From Amycolatopsis sp. DSM 110486 (lineage in GTDB: Bacteria > Actinomycetota > Actinomycetes > Mycobacteriales > Pseudonocardiaceae): a stretch of DNA of 64,000 bases. This document shows, one piece after another, positions 18,073 through 25,432 of the stretch. The notes under the pieces were generated by a model, which searched no databases, was not told the DNA's origin, and saw only the letters and a list, made by a program, of their open reading frames with translations. Each line of letters opens with the position of its first letter. Within the stretch, counting starts at the first letter, position 1. The position numbers were made by a program, and so were the translations under genes. The stretch lies in assembly GCF_019468465.1 (NCBI RefSeq), contig NZ_CP080519.1:1193001-1257000 (forward strand), given 5' to 3'.

Positions 18073-18266
18073 CCGTCGACCACCCCCAGTGCCTTGACCG
18101 GGCAGCTGCGCGCGGCCGCTTCGACGCGGGCGCGGTCGGTCTCGGGGATGGTTTCGGTCAGCAGGACGACTTTGCCGTCGTCGTCGATGTCGTAGACGTC
18201 TTCGGCGGTGGTGAGGCAGTTGCCGTACCCCTGGCAGAGGTCGGTGTCGGCGGTGAGCTTGGCCAT
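18069..18266 (-). CDS. [3Fe-4S]-type ferredoxin
   Basis: 65 residues. Cysteine pattern C-x5-C (CQGYGNC, residues ~11-17) plus CPVKAL near the end. The absence of a fourth cysteine indicates a [3Fe-4S] cluster, as in ferredoxins of actinobacterial P450s and of phthalate dioxygenases. ATG 18266 is followed at once by the conserved AKLTAD start. It carries electrons from the reductase to the Rieske oxygenase. Confidence 0.9.
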   Translation of the reverse strand: MAKLTADTDLCQGYGNCLTTAEDVYDIDDDGKVVLLTETIPETDRARVEAAARSCPVKALGVVDG

Positions 18267-18285
18267 CGGTCTTTCCGTTTCGGGT

Positions 18286-19089
18286 TCAGGATCGCTTGCG
18301 GGGCGCGGAAACACCGATGCCGCCGTCGGGGTGGACGGCCTGACCGGTGATGCCGCGAGCGCGGTCGGAGGCGAGGAACACGTAGCTCCACGCGTGGTCC
18401 TCGCCGCTGAGCGCCACGTGCAGGGGCACGCGCGCGGCGAGCTCCTCGGCCCGCCGCGGCGCGTCGCCGAGGCTGCGCTCGGCGGTGCCGAGGCTGGGCA
18501 GGCCGCGCAGGTCGGTGCCCAGCGTCCCGCCGGGCGCGACGCCGTTCACGCGGATCTCCGGCGCGAGGTCGTGCGCGAGCGCGGTGACGAGCCCGCGCAC
18601 GGCAAACTTCGACGACAGGTACAGCACGCCGCCGCGCCCCGGGTAGTACGACGACGTCGACTCGGTCAGCAGCACCACGCCGTGACCCGAGCGCTTCAGC
18701 TCGGGCAGCGCAGCCTTCACCGAATGCAGGTGGCTCTTGACGTTGGTGCGGAACATCTCGTCGAACGCGTCGTCGAGCACGTCGGCGTCGAGGTCCTCGA
18801 TGCTGCGGTAGAAGTCGAAGACACCGACGCAGTTGACGAGCACGTCGAGGCCGCCGAACGCGGCGACGGCGGCGGCCACCGCGCTGTCGTTGGCCACTCG
18901 CGTGGTGGCGTCGCCGACCGTGACCGGCACATCCGGGACCTCGGCTTCGAGCGCGGCCGCCTTGGCCGCATCGCGTTCGAGCACGGCGACGCGGGCGCCT
19001 TCCGAGCGGAACGCGTCGACCACGGCCCGGCCGATGCCCGAACCGGCGCCGACGACGAGCGCGCGGCGGCCCTCCAGCCAGCCCGTCAC
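18286..19089 (-). CDS. cis-dihydrodiol dehydrogenase (SDR)
   Basis: 267-residue SDR close in style to BphB/PhtB-type dihydrodiol dehydrogenases. VTGWLEGRRALVVGAGSGIG at the N-terminus, structural NCVG instead of NAG, catalytic Ser in TESTSSYYPG, and Tyr-x3-Lys in YLSSK. C-terminal GQAVHPDGGIGV. It would oxidise the cis-dihydrodiol formed by the oxygenase to a catechol, reducing NAD+. GTG 19089 overlaps the preceding stop (GTGA). Confidence 0.87.
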   Translation of the reverse strand: MTGWLEGRRALVVGAGSGIGRAVVDAFRSEGARVAVLERDAAKAAALEAEVPDVPVTVGDATTRVANDSAVAAAVAAFGGLDVLVNCVGVFDFYRSIEDLDADVLDDAFDEMFRTNVKSHLHSVKAALPELKRSGHGVVLLTESTSSYYPGRGGVLYLSSKFAVRGLVTALAHDLAPEIRVNGVAPGGTLGTDLRGLPSLGTAERSLGDAPRRAEELAARVPLHVALSGEDHAWSYVFLASDRARGITGQAVHPDGGIGVSAPRKRS

Positions 19090-19412
19090 GAGTCCTCCCC
19101 CGGGTCGGTGGGTTCGGTGGCCACGAGCGGGCCGAACGGGTGGCCGATCATGGCGGAGAACGTCTCGGTGTTCTGCCAGGTCAGCGCCTCCAGCTCCAGC
19201 GGGCACAACGACACCCACTGGCCCGACTTCGGCGACTCGATCAGCAGCCGGGCACCGTTGCGCGTGTCGACGCGCCGCACCAGGATCTCGGCGAACTCGT
19301 TGCCGAGCCGGATGACCTCGCCCGTGGTGTGGGCGACCAGTTCGTCGTGTTCCGCGGCAGCCGCGGCCGCCGCGCGGGCGTCCTCGGCCTCGCCTTCCCA
19401 GGAGAGGTTCAC
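19086..19412 (-). CDS. small conserved protein of unknown function in the oxygenase operon
   Basis: 108 residues; no recognisable domain. An Ala/Glu-rich helical segment at about residues 8-30 precedes a mixed segment with GNEFAEILVRRV, IESPKSGQWVSLCPLELEAL and a C-terminal MIGHPFGPLV. It overlaps both neighbours by 4 nt (GTGA at each end), so it is translated with the oxygenase beta subunit and the dihydrodiol dehydrogenase, presumably in a fixed ratio. Possible roles as an assembly or stability factor are inference. Confidence 0.7.
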   Translation of the reverse strand: MNLSWEGEAEDARAAAAAAAEHDELVAHTTGEVIRLGNEFAEILVRRVDTRNGARLLIESPKSGQWVSLCPLELEALTWQNTETFSAMIGHPFGPLVATEPTDPGEDS

Positions 19413-19990
19413 AGGAAGATCGCCAGGTTCTGCATGCGGATCACCGAATCGTCGACGAGGATCGTGCGCCGCGCGAGCTGCCAGCCGTCGGGCGTGCTGC
19501 GCAGCAGATCCTCGCGCCCGGCGGAGACGATCGAGCCGGACAGCACGTCGCCGCGGCTGCGGAACAGCAGCGTCGCGGACTCCACGACGAGGTGGTTGTC
19601 GTCTTCGGTCGCGAAGGTGCGCACGTTGGACAGGTGGTGGCGCAGGCGCGAAGGCGGGTCCTCGGTCCAGGCGTGCTCGGTCATGAACCGCGCGACGCGC
19701 CGCGACAGCGAGTACTTGTCCTCGTCGAAGTGCGCCATCCCCGGCGCGGTGTCGAACCCGGCGCCCAGCGCGGTGGTGACGCGCACCGGCATCAGGTAGT
19801 GGATGTCCTCGGTGAGCGTGGTCAGCCACTGCTCGTAGTCCTGCGCGTCGAGCAGCCACGCTTCGTCGACCAGCCACTGGTGGGCCCGGAGGTGGCGGGC
19901 GTCGTCGAACGGCAGCGGCCGGCCGGTGCGCAGGATGCGGGACGCGTGCGCCCCGAGCGGCGAGCGGCTGGAGTGCGTCTCGGTGGTCAT
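19409..19990 (-). CDS. aromatic-ring-hydroxylating dioxygenase, beta subunit
   Basis: 193 residues of the SnoaL-like beta subunit family. HQWLVDEAWLLDAQDYEQWL near residue 40, DIHYLMPVRVT, then RFMTEHAWTEDPPSRLRHHLSNVR, and an acidic strand ending RRTILVDDSVIRMQNLAIFL. It is structural and stabilises the alpha3beta3 hexamer. ATG 19990 overlaps the alpha-subunit stop (ATGA). Confidence 0.93.
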   Translation of the reverse strand: MTTETHSSRSPLGAHASRILRTGRPLPFDDARHLRAHQWLVDEAWLLDAQDYEQWLTTLTEDIHYLMPVRVTTALGAGFDTAPGMAHFDEDKYSLSRRVARFMTEHAWTEDPPSRLRHHLSNVRTFATEDDNHLVVESATLLFRSRGDVLSGSIVSAGREDLLRSTPDGWQLARRTILVDDSVIRMQNLAIFL

Positions 19991-21378
19991 GCCTGCACCG
20001 CCTCGGCGGTCTCGGCCGGCGCGCCGACTTCCAGGGCGGTGGCCGATTTCGCCGGCTGTTCGAGGTAGTCGGCCCAGCGGTTGAGCAGCTCGCGCTGGTT
20101 GTACTCGCCGTAACCGGTGTGCGCGACGCCCGGGCCGTGGAACTGTTCCTGGGTGAGCGCGGGGACGACCTCGGTGTCGTCTTCGAGGATGCCCATGCGG
20201 CTGTTGAGCTTGAGGCGCCGCGCCATCGAGCCGGCGGCGGTGTTGGTGAGCGAGACCCAGTTCTCGACGTCGTCCTGCTCGAACATGCCGGTGGACCCGA
20301 AGCACATCAGATAAGCCTTGTAGGACAAGGCCTTGTACTCCTCGGGCGCCTCCGCGTCGACCGCGAACCAGGACAGCACCTCGGTCTCGTTCTCGCTGAT
20401 CGGCTGCCACTGGCGGACGGAGATGAACGGCAGCACGTCGTCGGAATCCGCGACGCGCGGCCAGTTGTGCACGAACGACAGGTTCGGGAACACCGAAGCG
20501 GCGGAGATCATGAAGCCGTCCTCGCCGATCACCTGCTGCTGGGCCTGCGAGAAGGTGGCCTTCATCCGGTCGACCATCTCCTGCGGGTAGCCGACGTAGC
20601 GCGTGCGCTCGTCGAACCCGCCCGGCGGCAGCTTGTAGGTGGTGCCGCCGCCGTTGCCGGCCCAGTAGGTGGCGCCGTCCTTGCGCTTCTCCGCCTTCGG
20701 CTCGCGGAACAGGCCGATCTCCACGACGGACGTGTGCGTCTGCGGCGTGTGGTACATGTCGCCGGCGAAGTTCTCGGCGCCGATCTTCCAGTTGGCCTTC
20801 ACGCGCCAGCGCTGCGGGCCGCGCAGCTCGATGCCGCTGGGGCTCTGCTTGGTGTAGAAGTCGAGGTAGAAGCGGAAATCGCCGAGGAAGTCCACCAGCG
20901 GCGGGGCTTCCGGGTCCAGCGAGACGAAGATCAGCCCGTTGTAGGTGTCGAGGTTCGGCGCCGGCAGCAGCCGCTGGCCCTTGCGCTTGAACCCGGCCTC
21001 GCCGCCGTAGGCCTCCTGGTGGAACGGCAGCCCGACGATCCGGCCGTCGTTGCGGTAGGACCAGCCGTGGTAAGGGCACCGGAAGTGCGAGGCGTTGCCC
21101 ATCTCCGCACGGCAGACCTGCATCCCGCGGTGCAGACACATGTTGAAGTGCGCCCGGATCTCGCCCTTCTCGTCGCGCGTGACGATGAACGAGTCGTCCA
21201 GCACGCGGCGCACCACGTAGTCGCCGGGCTTGGCGATCTCCGACTCGTGGGCCACGAACAGCCACGCCCGGCCGAAGACGCGCTCCCGCTCCAGCTCGAA
21301 GATCTCCCGGTCGTTGTAGATGTGCGCCGGGATCATCCCGCGCCGCACGTCGGACAGGGTGCCGGACTGATCCGTCAT
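19987..21378 (-). CDS. aromatic-ring-hydroxylating dioxygenase, alpha subunit (Rieske)
   Basis: 463 residues. The Rieske [2Fe-2S] ligands are Cys81, His83 (CLHRGM), Cys101 and His104 (CPYHGW). The mononuclear Fe site follows as N203-x3-D207-x2-H210-x4-H215 (ENFAGDMYHTPQTH). It inserts both atoms of O2 to give a cis-dihydrodiol. The neighbours ([3Fe-4S] ferredoxin, PhtB-like SDR, PhtC-like decarboxylase and IclR regulator) favour phthalate 3,4-dioxygenase; benzoate- or biphenyl-type substrates are alternatives. It is the first gene of its operon, with the operator region at 21406-21440. Confidence 0.9.
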   Translation of the reverse strand: MTDQSGTLSDVRRGMIPAHIYNDREIFELERERVFGRAWLFVAHESEIAKPGDYVVRRVLDDSFIVTRDEKGEIRAHFNMCLHRGMQVCRAEMGNASHFRCPYHGWSYRNDGRIVGLPFHQEAYGGEAGFKRKGQRLLPAPNLDTYNGLIFVSLDPEAPPLVDFLGDFRFYLDFYTKQSPSGIELRGPQRWRVKANWKIGAENFAGDMYHTPQTHTSVVEIGLFREPKAEKRKDGATYWAGNGGGTTYKLPPGGFDERTRYVGYPQEMVDRMKATFSQAQQQVIGEDGFMISAASVFPNLSFVHNWPRVADSDDVLPFISVRQWQPISENETEVLSWFAVDAEAPEEYKALSYKAYLMCFGSTGMFEQDDVENWVSLTNTAAGSMARRLKLNSRMGILEDDTEVVPALTQEQFHGPGVAHTGYGEYNQRELLNRWADYLEQPAKSATALEVGAPAETAEAVQA

Positions 21379-21405
21379 CGTCGACTCTCCTCAAACCAAA
21401 ACTCT

Positions 21406-21440
21406 GTAGAGCAGAACTAATCTCTGAACAGTAGAGCAGA
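21406..21440. promoter_or_regulatory. oxygenase promoter operator region
   Basis: Two exact copies of GTAGAGCAGA (21406-21415 and 21431-21440), 25 bp apart, flank CTCTGAACAGTAGAG (21422-21436). The latter has the same CTCTG-N6-AGAG form as the transporter promoter site at 15113. It is likely to bind the IclR protein (inference). Confidence 0.5.
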
Positions 21441-21501
21441 CGCAGAGATCGGGAGTCAATCGCCGGGGTGGGCCTCGAGGTGCGAGCCCGGACACGCCGA
21501 A

Positions 21502-21532
21502 GAGCGCCGCCGAAGACAGCTCGGCGGCGCTC
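21502..21532 (-). terminator. stem-loop terminator of the hydrolase gene
   Basis: Perfect 12-bp GC-rich stem (GAGCGCCGCCGA / TCGGCGGCGCTC) with a 7-nt loop, 18 nt beyond the stop at 21550. There is no clear T-run, as is common in actinomycetes. Confidence 0.65.
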
Positions 21533-21549
21533 ACGGTGAGGCTGGTCGG

Positions 21550-22416
21550 TTACTCGGGCTTGCGGTACCGGCGCGCGAAGAAGGCCAGGACGTCTTCCAC
21601 GAACCGCTGCGCGTGCTCGATGTTGGGCAGGTGGCCGCATTCGGCGTACACACGCAGCTCGGCGTCCGGGAGGCGCGCGGAGATCTCGTCCGCGTACCCG
21701 GGCTCGCGCAGGGGGTCCTCGGCGCCGGCGATCACCAGGGTCGGCACGCGGACGCGTTCGTAGGCGATCGGGTCCTTCTTGCCGAAGTTCTCGCCGCCGT
21801 GGTCCGGCGTCAGCGGCTTCGGCGGCCGCAGCCGCGCGGACGCAGCGCACTCCCACGCGCCGGGTTCGAGGCTCATCCGGTGGCGCCGGCGCACGTACTC
21901 GGGATCGTCGGCCCAGCGGCTGGAGTACATCGCCGTGCGCAGGATCTTCGCCATCCCGGCTTCGGTGAGGTCGTACTTCTGGATGGCGGCGCGGGCCTCG
22001 TTGAACGGGATGAACCCGCCACCGCTCGCCAGCACCGCCGCGGCGACCGGGAGCAGCGGGGTCTCGGTCGCGAGGTCTTCGGCCAGGTAGGTGCCGCCCA
22101 TCGAGTTCCCGACAAAGGCCGCGGACTCGATGCCCAGCACCCGGACGGTGGCGGCGATGTGCCGCACCCGCCGGCCCTTGGGGTCGGCGAAGTCGATCAC
22201 CTTGTCGGTTTTGCCGTAACCCAGCCAGTCGGGCGCGTACACGTGGTACCCGGCGTCGGCCAGGCCCGGGATGGTCTCCGTCCACGAGCCTTCGGCCGAC
22301 GACCCGTACTCCCCCGAGTGCAGCAGGACCACGGGCGGCCCGTCGACCGGTCCCGCCTCGAGGTAGTGGGTACGCATGCCGTCGACGGTGACGAATCGGC
22401 TCGAGAGCTCGGCCAC
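21550..22416 (-). CDS. alpha/beta hydrolase (monoalkyl-phthalate esterase or meta-cleavage hydrolase type)
   Basis: 288 residues with LLHSGEYG as the oxyanion block, nucleophile Ser in FVGNSMGG (about residue 118), Asp in AGAEDPLREP and His in ECGHLPNIEHAQRF. The GNSMGG elbow is typical of meta-cleavage product hydrolases. Mono-2-ethylhexyl-phthalate hydrolase of Gordonia is also related to that group, which fits the phthalate-like cluster just downstream. If the cluster instead ended in meta-cleavage, a dioxygenase would be expected, and none is present here. Probably transcribed separately from the oxygenase operon. Confidence 0.8.
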   Translation of the reverse strand: MAELSSRFVTVDGMRTHYLEAGPVDGPPVVLLHSGEYGSSAEGSWTETIPGLADAGYHVYAPDWLGYGKTDKVIDFADPKGRRVRHIAATVRVLGIESAAFVGNSMGGTYLAEDLATETPLLPVAAAVLASGGGFIPFNEARAAIQKYDLTEAGMAKILRTAMYSSRWADDPEYVRRRHRMSLEPGAWECAASARLRPPKPLTPDHGGENFGKKDPIAYERVRVPTLVIAGAEDPLREPGYADEISARLPDAELRVYAECGHLPNIEHAQRFVEDVLAFFARRYRKPE

Positions 22417-22519
22417 GGGTCCTCCTCTTCGGTGGGTCCCGACAATCGCGGTTCTGCCCCGTGCTCGTCAGCGACCTGGCTTCCGTCCGGGTGTAACTCG
22501 AGGCACACGCCCCCTTCTC

Positions 22520-22565
22520 GACCTGGGGTTCCCGACCTGGGTGCAGCCGCGACCCAACCCAGGTC
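22520..22565. promoter_or_regulatory. triple GACCTGGG operator region
   Basis: Three copies in the divergent promoter between hydrolase and reductase: direct GACCTGGGG (22520-22528) and GACCTGGGT (22534-22542), 14 bp apart, then the inverted ACCCAGGTC (22557-22565). The last two form a perfect 9-bp inverted repeat. Confidence 0.5.
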
Positions 22566-22651
22566 ACTGCGGTTTCGATCAAGCCGGTGAACCCTGGGCT
22601 GGCCGTGCTGAAATCCGCGCCCGTACGCGAGGGCGCTCTGAGGAGAAGCCC

Positions 22652-23665
22652 ATGTCGATGACACACACCCGGCGCTATGTCCTCGCCGCCCGGCCCGCCA
22701 CCACGACCGGGCCGCTCGAAGACGGGGTGCTGCGCTACGAGGACCACGCGCCCGTGCCCGCGTTGCGGGACGGCCAGGTGTCGGTGAAGGTCGGGTGGCT
22801 GTCGCTGGACGTCGCCACCCGCGGCTGGATGAACGACGTGCGCAACTACCTGCCACCCGCACCTCTGGGCGAGGCGATGCGTGCGCTGGGCGCCGGCGTC
22901 GTCACCGAGTCGCGGTACCCGGGCCTGGTAACCGGCGACCGCGTGTCCGGACTGCTGGGCTGGCAGGAGGACGCCGTGGTCGACGGCTCGACCCTGCGGA
23001 AGGTGCCCGACGGCGTGCCGCTGCAGGCCGCGCTGCACGTGCTCGGCATCTCCGGCCAGACGGCGTGGCTGGGCCTGCACGACATCGGCCGGCCTCGGGC
23101 CGGTGAAACGGTGGTCGTCACCGCCGCGGCCGGCGCAGTCGGTTCCATCGCGGTGCAGCTCGCCGTGGCCGCCGGCGCCCGCGTGATCGGCGTCGCGGGC
23201 ACGCCGGAGAAGTGCGATCTCGTGCGCGAACTGGGCGCCCTCGACTGCGTGAACTACCGCACGCAGGACGTCGAGGCCGCGATCACCGAGCTCGCCCCCG
23301 ACCGCGTGGACGTGGTGTTCGACAACGTCGGCGGCGCGATCCTCGACGCCCTGCTGCCCCACCTCGCGGTGAACGCCCGCGTCGTCCTGTGCGGCGCGGT
23401 GTCCCGCTACGACAAGGGCGGCCCCGTCCCGCTGCGGAACTGGTTCCACCTGCTGCCGAACCGCGTGCGCATGGAGGGCTTCATCTACATGGACCACGCC
23501 GCCCGCTTCGACGAAGTCGAGGCCGACCTCCTGCCCCGCGTCCGCGCCGGCGAGCTGCGCTGCCAGGAACACGTGATCGACGGCCTGAAGGCCGCACCCG
23601 ACGGCATTCAGGTCCTGCTGAACGGCAGCAACAACGGCAAGGTCCTCGTGAAACTGGGCGACTGA
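22652..23665 (+). CDS. NADP-dependent medium-chain oxidoreductase (MDR)
   Basis: 337 residues, leukotriene-B4 dehydrogenase/2-alkenal reductase branch of the MDR superfamily (no zinc cysteines). Blocks: DVATRGWMND, GAGVVTESRYPGLVTGD, the NADP motif VVTAAAGAVGSIAVQLA (about 145-161) and FDNVGGAILDALLPHL. The C-terminus ends KVLVKLGD. It reduces alpha,beta-unsaturated ketones or quinones with NADPH. AGGAG precedes ATG 22652 by 6 nt. Divergent from the hydrolase gene with shared operator repeats. Confidence 0.88.
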   Translation: MSMTHTRRYVLAARPATTTGPLEDGVLRYEDHAPVPALRDGQVSVKVGWLSLDVATRGWMNDVRNYLPPAPLGEAMRALGAGVVTESRYPGLVTGDRVSGLLGWQEDAVVDGSTLRKVPDGVPLQAALHVLGISGQTAWLGLHDIGRPRAGETVVVTAAAGAVGSIAVQLAVAAGARVIGVAGTPEKCDLVRELGALDCVNYRTQDVEAAITELAPDRVDVVFDNVGGAILDALLPHLAVNARVVLCGAVSRYDKGGPVPLRNWFHLLPNRVRMEGFIYMDHAARFDEVEADLLPRVRAGELRCQEHVIDGLKAAPDGIQVLLNGSNNGKVLVKLGD

Positions 23666-23688
23666 CCCATCCCCTCGAGTCGCCCGGC

Positions 23689-24402
23689 CTATTCGCCCGA
23701 GGTCGTCGAGGTGTCCAGCCCCGCGGCCACACCCTCGAGGACCTCGGGCCGCACGATCAACAGCCCGCCCTTCGGCAGCCGGCGCAGCACGCCGCGCTCG
23801 CGCAGGGACCGCAGCGAGCGCGCCACCACCTCGCGGACCGAGCCGACCGACTGGGCGAGCTCGTGCTGGTCGGCCATCACCACGAGGCCCTCCGGCTGCC
23901 GCACGGCCAGCTCCAGCAGGTGCCGGCTCACGCGTTGATCGATGGTACCGAAGACGTTGGCGCCCAGGGTGTCGATGACTTCGTAGCAGACGCGCGCCAT
24001 CTGGCGGGCCAGCGACCACGCGACGCGCGCGTCGGTCTGGCCGAAGCGGCGCAGGGTCTCGGGGTTGAGGAACGTGATGCGGCATTCGGTGATGGCGTAG
24101 CCCAGCCACGGCGAGCCGTTGGCGATCGCCGAGGTGAGGCCGAGGATCTGACCCGCGCCGGCGTAGCGCACGGTGGCCGTGCGGCCGTCGGGTCCACTGA
24201 GGACCACGCGGGTGAGTCCCGAGTGGATCAACGCGAGCGTGGGGCGGTTGTTCTCGCCGATGACGTTGCCGGCCGGGACGGTGACGACGAAGGCCTCCGC
24301 GAGCATCGCGTCGCGGACGTCCGCCGGCAGCTCGGCGAGGTGGCTGTGGCGCCACGCCTCCAGCGACCCGCCCAGTGCCCCGCCGCTGTGCACCGCGTGC
24401 AT
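23689..24402 (-). CDS. Crp/Fnr-family transcriptional regulator
   Basis: 237 residues: cyclic-nucleotide-binding-like beta roll (~45-135, with VPAGNVIGENN and RYAGAGQILGL), a long dimer helix, and a C-terminal winged helix with SVGSVREVVARSLRSLRERG. AGGAGG lies 8 nt before ATG 24402. The ligand pocket deviates from the cAMP-binding consensus, so an alternative signal is likely. It converges with the MDR gene, whose stop is 23 bp away. Its targets are not visible in this window. Confidence 0.88.
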   Translation of the reverse strand: MHAVHSGGALGGSLEAWRHSHLAELPADVRDAMLAEAFVVTVPAGNVIGENNRPTLALIHSGLTRVVLSGPDGRTATVRYAGAGQILGLTSAIANGSPWLGYAITECRITFLNPETLRRFGQTDARVAWSLARQMARVCYEVIDTLGANVFGTIDQRVSRHLLELAVRQPEGLVVMADQHELAQSVGSVREVVARSLRSLRERGVLRRLPKGGLLIVRPEVLEGVAAGLDTSTTSGE

Positions 24403-24491
24403 CCCGGTACCTCCTGGCCGGCCGGTCGGCTTCGAACCCACTCGACTTTACCTGCCGCCGCGACCACGGCAAACGCGGTCGCCGGCCCGCC

Positions 24492-24536
24492 TTGACAGCT
24501 AAGTTACGAAAGGTAAGCTACGTTTCGTAACTTAGC
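24492..24536 (+). promoter_or_regulatory. TetR-controlled promoter of the VOC-PLP-hydrolase operon
   Basis: A clear promoter (TTGACA at 24492-24497, 16-bp spacer, TAAGCT at 24514-24519) lies inside a perfect 14-bp inverted repeat (24498-24511 / 24523-24536; GCTAAGTTACGAAA and its complement, 11-bp spacer). The half-site TAAGTTACG matches the operator upstream of the tetR gene at 28212-28234. Binding would block RNA polymerase. Confidence 0.8.
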
Positions 24537-24571
24537 CGGGTTCGAGCCGGCGATCCGACAGGAAGAAGGCC

Positions 24572-25432
24572 ATGCGGAGTCATCTCAACGGCATCGACCA
24601 CTGCTGCGTGCTGGTCCGGGATTTCGACCGGGCGCGTGACACGTTCACCCGCCTGGGGTTCACCGTGTCCCACTTCGGCCGGCACGCCACCGAAATGGGC
24701 ACCGGCAACCACAACGTCCTGTTCGAACAGGACTACTTCGAGCTGCTCGGCGTGCGGGAACCCACCGAGTACAACGAGGACATCCGCGCCGCGCTGAGCG
24801 TGCGCGAGGGCATCGCGGCCGTCGCGCTGCGCACGGACGACACCGCGGCGGCGGCCGCCGAATGGCAGGCGACGGGCCTTGCCACGACGGAACCCCAGAC
24901 CGTGCGAAGGCCGGTCGAACTGCCCGACGGCACCGAGACCGAGGCGGTGTTCTCGATCGCACGGCTCACCGACGTCACCGGATACCTGCAGCTGTTCTCC
25001 AGCCAGATCCTGACGCCGGAGCACACGTGGATCTCCGAGCTGATGAAGCACCCCAACACGGCTTGGGGCATCGACCACGTCGCGATCGTCGCCGAGGACG
25101 CCGAGACGTCCGCCGCGAATGTTGCCCGCGTGTTCGAAACCGAACCCGAAGCGCACACGGCCGGGACCCTCGAGGTACCGACCGGCGGCAGCCCGATCGT
25201 CTACCTGAGTCCGGCGTCGTTCGAAGAGACCTACCCCGGTATCGACCTGCCGCCGACCGGCCTCACAGTGCTGGCGGTCAAGGTGTTCGACGAGAACACC
25301 GCGGCTGCGCACCTTCGCACATCCGGTGTTCCTTTCACGACAACCGAACGCGGTCTGGTGGTGGCACCCGAACACGCGAACGGGATCCTGCTGGTGCTCC
25401 GCGCCGCCACGCACTCCGGGGAGGACGCGTGA
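24572..25432 (+). CDS. VOC-family protein with two glyoxalase-like repeats
   Basis: 286 residues. Two vicinal-oxygen-chelate modules: the first begins NGIDHCCVLVRDFDRARDTF (~6-25), the second WGIDHVAIVAEDAETSAANV (~167-186). This two-module arrangement matches the glyoxalase-like (PF13468) group. The reaction is unknown. First gene of the TetR-controlled operon. Its TGA overlaps the GTG of the PLP enzyme (GTGA, 25429-25432). Confidence 0.8.
   Translation: MRSHLNGIDHCCVLVRDFDRARDTFTRLGFTVSHFGRHATEMGTGNHNVLFEQDYFELLGVREPTEYNEDIRAALSVREGIAAVALRTDDTAAAAAEWQATGLATTEPQTVRRPVELPDGTETEAVFSIARLTDVTGYLQLFSSQILTPEHTWISELMKHPNTAWGIDHVAIVAEDAETSAANVARVFETEPEAHTAGTLEVPTGGSPIVYLSPASFEETYPGIDLPPTGLTVLAVKVFDENTAAAHLRTSGVPFTTTERGLVVAPEHANGILLVLRAATHSGEDA

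Noticed and set aside
19409-24472. A very long minus-strand open frame of 1687 codons
   Set aside because: It passes through several genes in wrong frames; only its 3' end is the real oxygenase beta subunit (19409-19990). High GC makes long spurious frames common.
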